Assembly (NCBI GenBank): GCA_903938955.1
Contig: CAJAFJ010000226.1
Coordinates: 1-5,232, forward strand
Length of the DNA: 5,232 bases
Direction of reading: 5' to 3'
Source: an uncultured beta proteobacterium
GTDB taxonomy: Bacteria; Pseudomonadota; Gammaproteobacteria; Burkholderiales; Burkholderiaceae
Both the position numbers and the translations under genes were made by a program. Of this stretch, positions 1 to 5,232 are shown piece by piece. The notes beneath the pieces are model-generated. The model was not told where the DNA came from, made no database searches, and worked only from the letters and a program-made list of their open reading frames with translations. The first letter of the stretch is position 1. Every line of letters begins with the position of its first letter.

Positions 1-278
1 AAGTGGTGCAGCACCGCCTCAAAGGCGAGTACGACGCCGACATCCGACTGGAAGGCTGCCAGTACACCGGCGCACGCTGGATCACCGCCGACACCCCCGC
101 CGAGTTGAAAACGTTTTGCGAGGCCTACCCGATGCGCATGGCGCGCGACGCTGCCAACACACTGGCGTATTTGTGCACCTCGCCGTATGACGTGCGACTG
201 GCGCAGGAGCGCTTCCCCAAAATCCACTTCCACCCGCTGCGCGAGCACGCCGGGCTGGCGCTGCAAAGCGCGGGCTGA
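1..278 (+). CDS. prfC: Peptide chain release factor 3 (RF3), C-terminal fragment
   Basis: RF3 is a cytoplasmic translational GTPase that recycles the class I release factors RF1 and RF2 from the ribosome after peptide release. Only the last 91 codons are visible. The reading frame is open to the window edge (first full codon at 3), so the GTPase domain lies outside. The fragment begins VVQHRLKGEY and carries the RF3 C-terminal pattern: a GARWI segment, then NTLAYLCTS, then RLAQERFPKIHFHPLREH. This matches the C-terminal end of RF3 as I know it from E. coli, where the protein ends at the equivalent TREH motif. Here about eight further residues follow (AGLALQSAG). The GTG at position 3 is an internal Val codon, not a start. 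The stop TGA is at 276-278, and the next gene follows on the same strand after 43 bp. Identification is by sequence memory, with no search run, but the motif agreement is strong. Confidence 0.93.
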   Translation, partial: VVQHRLKGEYDADIRLEGCQYTGARWITADTPAELKTFCEAYPMRMARDAANTLAYLCTSPYDVRLAQERFPKIHFHPLREHAGLALQSAG

Positions 279-286
279 ACATGAAG

Positions 287-303
287 GGCGACGGTGCGTC
301 GCC
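287..303 (+). other. GC-rich hairpin between prfC and the DUF2721 gene
   Basis: GGCGACG (287-293) and CGTCGCC (297-303) form a perfect 7-bp stem around a GTG triloop, starting nine bases after the prfC stop. It is followed by AACCTTTAAGG, which has only three consecutive T, so it is a poor intrinsic terminator. It could protect the prfC mRNA 3' end or partly attenuate readthrough into the next gene. The structure is seen directly; any function is inferred. Confidence 0.4.
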
Positions 304-310
304 AACCTTT

Positions 311-316
311 AAGGAG
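311..316 (+). promoter_or_regulatory. Ribosome binding site that decides the start of the DUF2721 gene
   Basis: AAGGAG at 311-316 is a near-consensus Shine-Dalgarno. It lies five bases before the ATG at 322 but only two bases before the in-frame TTG at 319. The spacing favours ATG 322 as the true start and excludes the TTG. Confidence 0.8.
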
Positions 317-321
317 TCTTG

Positions 322-777
322 ATGTTTTTTGCTTCTGATCTCAGCACGGTCTCCCACGGTATTCAGCTCGCCGTGGCGCCGGTTTTCCTGCTCACCGCTG
401 TAGCCGGGATGATTGGCACCGTGGCCGGTCGGCTGGCACGCATCATCGACCGCGCCCGCATTCTCGAAGAACGGATTGACGCCGCGCCAGCCAGCGACCC
501 CATGCTGCACGCCTTCACTGAACTGAAGCGTTTGCAGCAGCGCGGGCGCATGGCCAACGTGTCGATTGCGCTGCTCACGTTTTGCTCGCTCCTGATCGGA
601 CTGACGATCATGGCGCTGTTTCTGGGCGAAACCACGGAGATGCAAATCTTCCGGCTGGCCACGGTCTCGTTCCTGGCAGGGGTGGTGTGCTTTTTACTGG
701 CGCTGCTGGGCTTTTTGACCGAAACGCTACTGGCCACGCAAGTGCTCAAGTTTGGCAGGGCAAAAAGCACTGCCTAG
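322..777 (+). CDS. DUF2721 family three-helix membrane protein
   Basis: This is a small integral inner-membrane protein of unknown biochemical function, 151 residues from ATG 322. Three hydrophobic segments are evident: about residues 14-36 (IQLAVAPVFLLTAVAGMIG), 80-102 and 111-136. Helix 1 is followed by RLARIIDRARILEERID, a charged and probably amphipathic segment. The sequence from the HGIQLAVAPVFLLT block through the RLARIIDRAR block is what I recall as the signature of the DUF2721 family, and the length fits that family. A second charged stretch (about 62-78, FTELKRLQQRGRMAN) leads into helix 2. No catalytic motif or signal peptidase site is visible. The gene follows prfC by 43 bp with no clear promoter between them, so readthrough from prfC is plausible. 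Its 3' end converges on the ATPase gene, leaving 39 bp between the stop codons. The family call is fairly sure; no role can be given. Confidence 0.82.
   Translation: MFFASDLSTVSHGIQLAVAPVFLLTAVAGMIGTVAGRLARIIDRARILEERIDAAPASDPMLHAFTELKRLQQRGRMANVSIALLTFCSLLIGLTIMALFLGETTEMQIFRLATVSFLAGVVCFLLALLGFLTETLLATQVLKFGRAKSTA
754..774. other. Imperfect hairpin at the 3' end of the DUF2721 gene
   Basis: GGCAGGGC (754-761) and GCACTGCC (767-774) pair over eight positions with one G-A mismatch, around an AAAAA loop. The right arm abuts the TAG stop at 775-777. No T-run follows on the + strand, so it is not a classical intrinsic terminator. It is the only notable fold near the convergent junction. The remaining gap (778-816) shows nothing recognisable. 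Confidence 0.25.
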
Positions 778-816
778 TCGATGGATGCGAGATAAACCGC
801 TTGCTCAAAACAGGTC

Positions 817-1995
817 TCATTCTTCAATCCAATCCAGTTGTGGTCCGACCGGGGGCCAGGTGCCTGCGGCGGTGCGCTGGGCAAACCAGCGGGGCATGGC
901 GGCGTCTTCCACGGTGTACTCGCTGCGGGCGGACTTCCAGACCAGGCTGGGCTGGTGGGTGCGCAGGCTTTCAAGTGCCTTTTGTGCTTTGGCGACGTTA
1001 ACTTTGTCGCCGGTTTTTTCGGTGTAAAAAAGCAAGGCATCGGCATCATAGGGACGAAAACGTATCGCCATGTCCAACATGCGCCACAGCACCGCTTGCT
1101 CCAGCGGTTTGAGGGCGAGGTAATCGCTTTCCATTTGGGTTTCGTCATCTTGCTGGCGCTGGTTCGCTTTGGCGAGCAGAGCCTCTTCAAATCGACCCGT
1201 GAGGTTCGCCAGCGGACTGAGTACCTGCCCCAGCGCTTCAATAAAAAACTGGGGGCGCTGGCCAAATAACACGAAAGCGGCTTGCAGTTTGAGCGAGTCC
1301 ACGGGCTGTAAGTCTGGGCGTTGAGCGCCTATGAGTTGGGCAATGTGGGCAATGAAGTCCGGCCCCAGCTCCGGCATGCGTTGAATTTGCGAGCCATAAA
1401 ACGGCGCGGCATTGGTGTTGACCAAGCGCAGCAGTTTGTCGCGGTCCGAGCCGGACATGACCAGCATCAAATTCACCAGGCCGGGGCGGTTGAGCTGGTC
1501 GCGGGCTGATTTGAGCGCAGCCATCGCGTTTTCGCCTTCAAGGCTGGTCAGGGCGTGCTGGGCTTCGTCCACGATCAGGGCGACCGTTTTGTTCGACAAC
1601 TCATGCAGGGCGCGCAAGGCATCGGCCAGTGTGGCGCCGTCAATTTTGCCGATTTTTGACGTGTCGATCTTGATGCCGCCCACGCTGATGCTGTCCAGCC
1701 CCCCGGCTTTGGCGGCTTTGGCTACAGGCCCCAGGTGCTTGAGAAGCGCTCGGCCCACGACCTCGGCAATCAGGCTACCGGGATCGCGTTTTTGGTCGGC
1801 CCACAAGTCAACATAGACCACCACCACGCCGCGTTTTTCCAACTCTGGCAGCAAGTCGGCCTGCAAAAAAGTGGATTTCCCCGTGCGCCGGGGTGCCGCC
1901 AAAAACAAACCGTTGGGCGCATCGCTGAAAGCAGCTTTGCCTTGCAGGGCATCAGCCAGGTCGGCGGCAAGGGCTGTACGTGCGTAATAGAGCAT
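817..1995 (-). CDS. P-loop (AAA/STAND-like) ATPase with C-terminal winged-helix-like region
   Basis: Predicted cytoplasmic ATPase of 392 residues, apparently complete. The N-terminus leads quickly into a Walker A loop, APRRTGKST (34-42, with K40 and S41). Walker B is VALIVDEAQH (138-147, with D143 and E144), and a sensor-1-like strand LMLVMSGSDRDK (177-187) follows. The NTNAAPFYGSQIQR stretch (193-206) sits where related ATPases carry a conserved aromatic/Arg segment. This order resembles the archaeal-type or ExeA/TniB-like AAA ATPases. A helical region follows (about 207-290). The C-terminus (about 295-372) has an alternating helix and strand pattern ending in LVWKSARSEYTVEDAAMPRWF, which looks like a winged helix and suggests binding to DNA or protein. 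Start ATG 1993-1995 is fixed by GGAGG seven bases upstream. The gene stands alone: 155 bp separate it from the upstream operon, and it has its own likely promoter. The substrate and process are unknown; a role in defence or in a mobile element is possible but nothing adjacent supports it. Confidence 0.82.
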   Translation of the reverse strand: MLYYARTALAADLADALQGKAAFSDAPNGLFLAAPRRTGKSTFLQADLLPELEKRGVVVVYVDLWADQKRDPGSLIAEVVGRALLKHLGPVAKAAKAGGLDSISVGGIKIDTSKIGKIDGATLADALRALHELSNKTVALIVDEAQHALTSLEGENAMAALKSARDQLNRPGLVNLMLVMSGSDRDKLLRLVNTNAAPFYGSQIQRMPELGPDFIAHIAQLIGAQRPDLQPVDSLKLQAAFVLFGQRPQFFIEALGQVLSPLANLTGRFEEALLAKANQRQQDDETQMESDYLALKPLEQAVLWRMLDMAIRFRPYDADALLFYTEKTGDKVNVAKAQKALESLRTHQPSLVWKSARSEYTVEDAAMPRWFAQRTAAGTWPPVGPQLDWIEE

Positions 1996-2002
1996 GAATT
2001 AT

Positions 2003-2007
2003 CCTCC
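2003..2007 (-). promoter_or_regulatory. Strong ribosome binding site of the ATPase gene
   Basis: On the - strand the sequence reads ATAGGAGGATAATTC directly before the ATG. The GGAGG core is seven bases from the start codon, which is close to ideal and firmly supports ATG 1995 as the start. Confidence 0.85.
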
Positions 2008-2008
2008 T

Positions 2009-2045
2009 ATATCTTGATTTGGATATTTTATCTTTTCCAGGATAT
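2009..2045. repeat. Three GATAT half-sites in the ATPase leader
   Basis: On the + strand there is ATATC at 2009-2013, GATAT at 2022-2026 and GATAT at 2041-2045. The first two form a perfect 5-bp inverted repeat with an 8-base spacer. The last two lie within a 7-base direct repeat, GGATATT, at 2021-2027 and 2040-2046, 19 bp apart. The sites bracket the predicted -10 element and lie in its spacer, as expected for an operator. The AT-rich composition raises the odds of chance matches. Confidence 0.35.
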
Positions 2046-2055
2046 TAAATGATAA
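2027..2055 (-). promoter_or_regulatory. Candidate sigma-70 promoter of the ATPase gene
   Basis: Reading the - strand, TTATCA (2050-2055, four of six matches to TTGACA) is separated by 17 bases from GATAAA (2027-2032, four of six matches to TATAAT). An overlapping TAAAAT (2025-2030) matches five of six but with a 19-base spacer. The surrounding stretch 1996-2055 has only about 15 G or C in 60 bases, in an otherwise GC-rich window. It lies about 30 bases upstream of the start codon. The call rests on the composition and spacing together; neither box alone is convincing. Confidence 0.4.
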
Positions 2056-2116
2056 TTCGCGCCACCAGCGCCTCGATCTCGGTTTTGTGCTGCGCGAGCA
2101 AGCAAGCTCCAGCCCG
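2045..2116 (-). pseudogene. Possible C-terminal remnant of a lost gene
   Basis: Between the exonuclease gene and the ATPase leader, one - strand frame is open from just after a TGA (2117-2119) to a TAA at 2045-2047, giving 23 residues. The end reads LLAQHKTEIEALVARIII, with coding-like GC-ending codons (GAG ATC GAG GCG CTG GTG GCG). It looks like the end of an ordinary helical protein, but there is no plausible ribosome binding site or complete gene. A TTG at 2099-2101 is the only start-like codon. It could equally be chance. I do not recognise a parent family. Confidence 0.2.
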
Positions 2117-2150
2117 TCAAGGGGCCGGCTGACGCGGGGCCGTTGAGCCC

Positions 2151-4316
2151 TCAGTATTTCAGCCGCGCATAATACGTTTTTTGCGCCGCCTCACGCGCCT
2201 GGCGCAGGGTGTGGATGCCCATGGCCTGCAACAGCGGCAGCAGGCGCAGCCAGACTTCGGCCGTGACAAAAGCATCGCCCAGCGCGGTGTGGCGGCCCAG
2301 CACGGTGATGTTGAAGCGCTCGGCGATCGCCTCCAGCCGGTGCGCGTCCTGGTTCGGGTGCACCACGGCGGACAGCAGCAGGGTGTCAAGCACCGGGTGG
2401 TTGAACACCAGGCCGGTGTCGGCCTCCTGCATCTGCAGAAACTTCATGTCAAACGCGGCGTTGTGCGCCACCAGCACTGTGTCTTGCGCAAAGGTGTAGA
2501 ACGCGGGCAGCACCTCGGTGATATCGGGTTTGCCCATCACCATGTCCTGGCTGATGCCGTGGATTGGGATGGTGGCGGCCGGAATCAGGCGCCCGGGGTT
2601 GACCAGTTGCTCAAAACTCTCCTGGCGCAGCAGCTTGCTGTTGACAATGCGCGTGGCCCCGATCTGGATGATTTGATCGCCGCCGGACGGATTCAGACCG
2701 GTGGTTTCGGTATCAAACACGGTGTAAACCAGCTCGCTGAGCAACCGGTCTTCCAGCGCCTTGCTTTGGTCGGTGGACTGAAACAGGTCGAAATCGTAGT
2801 ACTCGGGGCGGCTGTCGTTTTGCAAAATCTGCGTGGCTTCGAGTTGCTCCTGCACCGTGGCCAGGGGCAGTAAAAACCGGAAGAAGGCTTGATGGCGAAT
2901 GCGCTCGCGCTCAAACCACATTTCGCCACCATGGCGCTCGACCACGTCGCGCACAGTCAGGGGCGTGCTCTCGGCGCCAAAGCGCATGCTGTCCATTTCC
3001 CAGCTCATCACGGTTTCGGTGCTCATGGCCTGGCCGGTCCAGATCAGGTCCAACTGCGCCCGCTCGCCCACGGCCTGCAGGCGCAGCTGGAAGAAGCGGA
3101 TATCAAACTCATCAACCAAGCGCAGCGCCAGGTAATCCAGCGCCTGCGTCAGGCTGAAGCTGTCGACCTTGAGCCACAGCGCGGGGTCGATATTCTCCAG
3201 CGACACGTTGCGCTGCGTGCGCGCCTCGATGCGGCGTTGGGCGGCCAGTAGCACGTCAGCCCCCAGCATCTCCTCCAGTGGCCAGCGTGCCTTGAGGCCT
3301 TGGGTGGACTTTTGCGTCATTGCGGTGATGCGCCCGCTCATGCTGCTGACTTCTTCACGCACCACGGTCAAAAAGCGCTCGCGCATGTCGGCGTCCAGGT
3401 CCGGGTAGGCCAGCATCTCGACCGCGGCCTGAATATTCGCCAGCGACGAGCGGCTGCCTTCGGTCAGGCCGTGCAGCAACTGGTCGCGCAGGTGCTCTTC
3501 TTCAAACGCCCGGGTCACGTTGTCGAGCATCAGCACAAAACCGCTGATGGCGCCCTCGCCTTCGGACGCATCGACATGGCGCACCGGGGCCATTTGCACC
3601 TTGAGCAATTGCCCGGCTTGCGTGGTGGTCACAAACTGCGCCGACGGACTGCCCGCACCCCGGCTGATGCGCTGCTGAATGCTCTCCAGCGCGTGCGCCA
3701 CCAGTTGCCGATCAAACACGGCATAAATAGAGCGCCCGATGCCGATCAGCTCGGCGCCCCCGGCCAGGGTCGGCACTTGTGACAGGCTTTTGAACTGCAT
3801 CTTGGCGCGGCTGTTGTACAGGATGATGCGGCCGTCCAGGTTGCACACCACCACGCTTTGCGTCAGCTCGGCCATCAGCGCGGCTAGGCGGTTTTTTTCT
3901 TGTTGCACGCTCAGGTTAGCCTGGGTGATTTGCGCCGCCACGTCTTCGCGCAAGGTGTCGCGCTGGGTGGCCAATTTAAAAATAGCCGCGGCCAGCGCTT
4001 GCGTTTCGGTGGTGCCTTCGTGGTGCATGGGCGCGGCTTTGGGCGCGGCCAGCAAGACGCGGGTTTGCTCCAGCAAGCGCGCCGGCGCCCGGGCGTAGCG
4101 CCGGAACAACCAGTGCAGTGTGGCGCCAATCGCCACCAAACCAAACAACCAGGTCAGGCCAATCAACGCAAAACGCGGGGCCAATTGATCGACCAGCAGC
4201 GTGCGCTGTTCTGGCTCCAAGGTGGACGCAATCAGGCCCATGGTCAGCAACAGCCAGACCACAGTGGCCAGGCCAATCACCCCAATCGCCAGCACCAGCC
4301 GCCGGTCCAGCTTCAT
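2151..4316 (-). CDS. Membrane sensor with degenerate kinase core fused to DnaQ-like DEDDh 3'-5' exonuclease
   Basis: A 721-residue fusion protein. Two transmembrane helices (about 7-31 and 48-70), with basic residues at MKLDRR and FRRYAR, place both ends in the cytoplasm and leave a periplasmic loop of only about 16 residues. A HAMP-like linker and coiled coil (about 71-148) precede a PAS-like region (about 149-270, with VVVCNLDGRIILYN near its start). Residues 273-485 follow the layout of a histidine-kinase core but have lost the catalytic residues: GLTEGSRSSL (283-292) stands where kinases have the SHELRTPL box, with Glu286 for His, and the N and G boxes are eroded. The C-terminal domain (about 530-695) is a DnaQ/DNA polymerase III epsilon-like exonuclease with DTETTG (D535, E537), HNAAFD (D623) and HTALGD (H676, D681), a full DEDDh set. 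Such domains remove nucleotides from 3' ends using two metal ions. The start overlaps the regulator stop by ATGA, with no good binding site of its own, indicating translational coupling. Substrate unknown. Confidence 0.88.
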   Translation of the reverse strand: MKLDRRLVLAIGVIGLATVVWLLLTMGLIASTLEPEQRTLLVDQLAPRFALIGLTWLFGLVAIGATLHWLFRRYARAPARLLEQTRVLLAAPKAAPMHHEGTTETQALAAAIFKLATQRDTLREDVAAQITQANLSVQQEKNRLAALMAELTQSVVVCNLDGRIILYNSRAKMQFKSLSQVPTLAGGAELIGIGRSIYAVFDRQLVAHALESIQQRISRGAGSPSAQFVTTTQAGQLLKVQMAPVRHVDASEGEGAISGFVLMLDNVTRAFEEEHLRDQLLHGLTEGSRSSLANIQAAVEMLAYPDLDADMRERFLTVVREEVSSMSGRITAMTQKSTQGLKARWPLEEMLGADVLLAAQRRIEARTQRNVSLENIDPALWLKVDSFSLTQALDYLALRLVDEFDIRFFQLRLQAVGERAQLDLIWTGQAMSTETVMSWEMDSMRFGAESTPLTVRDVVERHGGEMWFERERIRHQAFFRFLLPLATVQEQLEATQILQNDSRPEYYDFDLFQSTDQSKALEDRLLSELVYTVFDTETTGLNPSGGDQIIQIGATRIVNSKLLRQESFEQLVNPGRLIPAATIPIHGISQDMVMGKPDITEVLPAFYTFAQDTVLVAHNAAFDMKFLQMQEADTGLVFNHPVLDTLLLSAVVHPNQDAHRLEAIAERFNITVLGRHTALGDAFVTAEVWLRLLPLLQAMGIHTLRQAREAAQKTYYARLKY

Positions 4317-4687
4317 GCGTCACGGCCCAGCATTTGTGCCACTTTCTGCACCAGCTCGCGGGTTGAAAAGGGCTTGGTCATGTAGGCGTCGGCGCCCAGC
4401 CCCAGCCCCTTGGTCACATCGGTGTCACGCCCCTTGGCGGTGAGCATCAGGATTTTGGTGGCTTGCAGGGCATCGTTGGCGCGCACTTCCTGGCAGACCT
4501 CAAAGCCGGTCTTTTTGGGCATCATCACGTCCAACAGCACCAAGTCGGGCTGCTCGCGGGTGATGGCGTCAATCGCCTCCTGCCCGTCGCGTGCAATCAC
4601 CACCGTGTAGCCTTCGCGCTTCAGCAGGTACTCCAGTGAAATCACGATGTTGGGCTCGTCGTCGGCGACCAGTATTTTCAGGCTCAT
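4313..4687 (-). CDS. Single-domain (CheY-like) response regulator
   Basis: A 124-residue stand-alone receiver domain, cytoplasmic, that takes a phosphoryl group from a histidine kinase. All the family's key residues are visible: the acidic pair D9/D10 in VADDEPN, the phospho-acceptor D53 in LVLLDVMMP, T83 in MLTAKG, Y102 as the aromatic switch residue and K105 in MTKPF. There is no DNA-binding or enzymatic output domain, because the protein stops right after the last receiver helix. It must therefore signal by contact with another protein or act as a phosphate shuttle. The start ATG at 4685-4687 overlaps the kinase stop by ATGA, and AAGGAG lies seven bases upstream. The stop overlaps the start of the exonuclease fusion in the same way. 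The kinase is the likely phosphodonor, and the exonuclease fusion is the nearest candidate partner. The family call is secure; the partner is inferred. Confidence 0.95.
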   Translation of the reverse strand: MSLKILVADDEPNIVISLEYLLKREGYTVVIARDGQEAIDAITREQPDLVLLDVMMPKKTGFEVCQEVRANDALQATKILMLTAKGRDTDVTKGLGLGADAYMTKPFSTRELVQKVAQMLGRDA

Positions 4688-5232
4688 GTCTTGTCTCCTT
4701 GTTCTATTTTTTCAATGCCATTTTGCGGCGTCCAGGGCAAGTGGAATGCAAAGCAGGCGCCATCGGGCGGCGTGGACTCAAGCCAGAGCCGTCCGCCAAA
4801 ATGTTCCACGATTTGGCGGCTGATCGGCAAGCCCAAACCGGTGCCCTGCGGCCGGTTAGTAGCGTCCCCACCCTGGCGAAATCGCTCAAATACCAGCCCC
4901 TGCTGCTCCGCAGCCACGCCCGGGCCATTGTCTTTGACGGCCACGGTCAACCCCGTATCGTCACCAGTCAGGCTTACGCCAACCCGACCACCGGGCACCG
5001 GCACGAACTTGGCGGCGTTGGAAAGCAGGTTGAGCATGACCTGCATCAAACGATCGGGGTCGGCCATCAGCACCGGCACCGACGCCGGCAGGCTGACCTC
5101 GACCGCAATCTGGCGCTCCTTGAACATTTCCGAGGTGGTGACCACGGCCTGCTTGACCAGCGCGCACAGGTCGACCGCATCGGTGTGCCACTCGGCGTGC
5201 CCGGACTCGATCTTGGCCATGTCGAGCACCTG
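4684..5232 (-). CDS. Sensor histidine kinase, C-terminal part (5' truncated by window edge)
   Basis: The visible 182 residues cover the end of the dimerisation domain and the whole ATP-binding domain of a histidine kinase. The first residues, QVLDMAKIESG, match the second helix of a HisKA domain, so the phospho-accepting His and any sensor or membrane part lie outside the window. ATP-binding landmarks are intact: N box NLLSNAAKF (near visible residues 68-76), G1 DNGPG (101-105), F box FERFRQG and G2 GTGLGL (130-135). The frame stays open to 5232, so the internal GTG and ATG codons near the edge are not starts. The last codons (QGDKT) contain the ribosome binding site of the regulator gene, and the stop overlaps that gene's ATG. 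It is the probable phosphodonor of the adjacent receiver protein. Its signal cannot be told from this part. Confidence 0.93.
   Translation of the reverse strand, partial: QVLDMAKIESGHAEWHTDAVDLCALVKQAVVTTSEMFKERQIAVEVSLPASVPVLMADPDRLMQVMLNLLSNAAKFVPVPGGRVGVSLTGDDTGLTVAVKDNGPGVAAEQQGLVFERFRQGGDATNRPQGTGLGLPISRQIVEHFGGRLWLESTPPDGACFAFHLPWTPQNGIEKIEQGDKT
4695..4700 (-). promoter_or_regulatory. Ribosome binding site of the response regulator, inside the kinase 3' end
   Basis: On the - strand AAGGAG lies seven bases before the regulator ATG, within the last kinase codons. The regulator can thus recruit its own ribosomes as well as use coupling through the ATGA overlap. The downstream exonuclease gene has no comparable site, so it may be made at a lower level. 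Confidence 0.75.

Noticed and set aside
319..321. TTG as an alternative start for the DUF2721 gene
   Set aside because: It would lie only two bases after the AAGGAG site. The ATG at 322 has workable spacing and gives the expected N-terminus.
82..645. 187-residue open frame on the - strand
   Set aside because: It lies antisense to prfC and the DUF2721 gene, both well supported. Its composition is rich in Arg, Ala, Gly and Pro without motifs, as expected of a shadow frame in GC-rich DNA.
2049..2132. 27-codon + strand frame from ATG 2049
   Set aside because: There is no ribosome binding site, the product is unremarkable and it ends at a TGA. The opposite strand gives a more protein-like translation.
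2115..2134. Inverted repeat CGTCA/TGACG as a terminator for the exonuclease operon
   Set aside because: Only five base pairs with a 10-base loop and no T-run on the - strand, so it cannot be supported as an intrinsic terminator.
2181..2873. 230-residue open frame on the + strand
   Set aside because: Antisense to the exonuclease domain, rich in His, Gln, Gly and Val, with no ribosome binding site and no recognisable domain. A shadow of the real coding strand.
3900..4385. 161-residue + strand frame over the start of the exonuclease fusion
   Set aside because: Low-complexity Gln/Arg/Gly-rich translation antisense to the transmembrane, linker and regulator sequences. No independent support.
1..5232. 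CRISPR array, tRNA, rRNA, insertion sequence ends or attachment sites
   Set aside because: No regularly spaced repeats, RNA gene motifs, transposase frames or terminal inverted repeats were seen on either strand.

Overview
The window is GC-rich, compact bacterial DNA. The genes look betaproteobacterial (Burkholderiales, probably close to Comamonadaceae such as Rhodoferax or Polaromonas). That placement rests on protein character and codon use only, because there is no rRNA or other taxonomic marker here.

Layout. (1) Positions 1-278, + strand: the last 91 codons of prfC, encoding peptide chain release factor 3. (2) 322-777, + strand: a 151-residue three-helix membrane protein of the DUF2721 type, 43 bp after prfC and possibly co-transcribed with it. 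(3) 817-1995, - strand: a complete 392-residue P-loop ATPase with a C-terminal region resembling a winged helix, convergent with the DUF2721 gene. It has a strong ribosome binding site and a very AT-rich leader holding a likely promoter and repeated GATAT motifs. (4) 2045-2116, - strand: a short open stretch that may be the tail of a lost gene. (5) 2151-5232, - strand: a tight operon, read right to left, of a histidine kinase (5' end outside the window), a receiver-only response regulator, and a 721-residue membrane protein. The last of these joins two transmembrane helices, a HAMP-like linker, a PAS-like region, a degenerate histidine-kinase core and an intact DnaQ-like DEDDh 3'-5' exonuclease. 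Both gene junctions are 4-bp ATGA overlaps.

How the genes may work together. The kinase fragment keeps its ATP-binding boxes and the regulator keeps its phosphorylation residues, so these two are probably a working phosphorelay. The regulator has no output domain, so it must act through a partner protein. The translationally coupled sensor-exonuclease looks like a kinase that has lost catalysis (Glu in place of the phospho-accepting His, ATP-binding boxes eroded) but has gained a nuclease with all five catalytic residues. The working hypothesis is a membrane-tethered, signal-controlled nuclease or nucleotide-processing output of this two-component system. This is the most interesting content of the window. 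The ATPase gene appears to be an independent unit.
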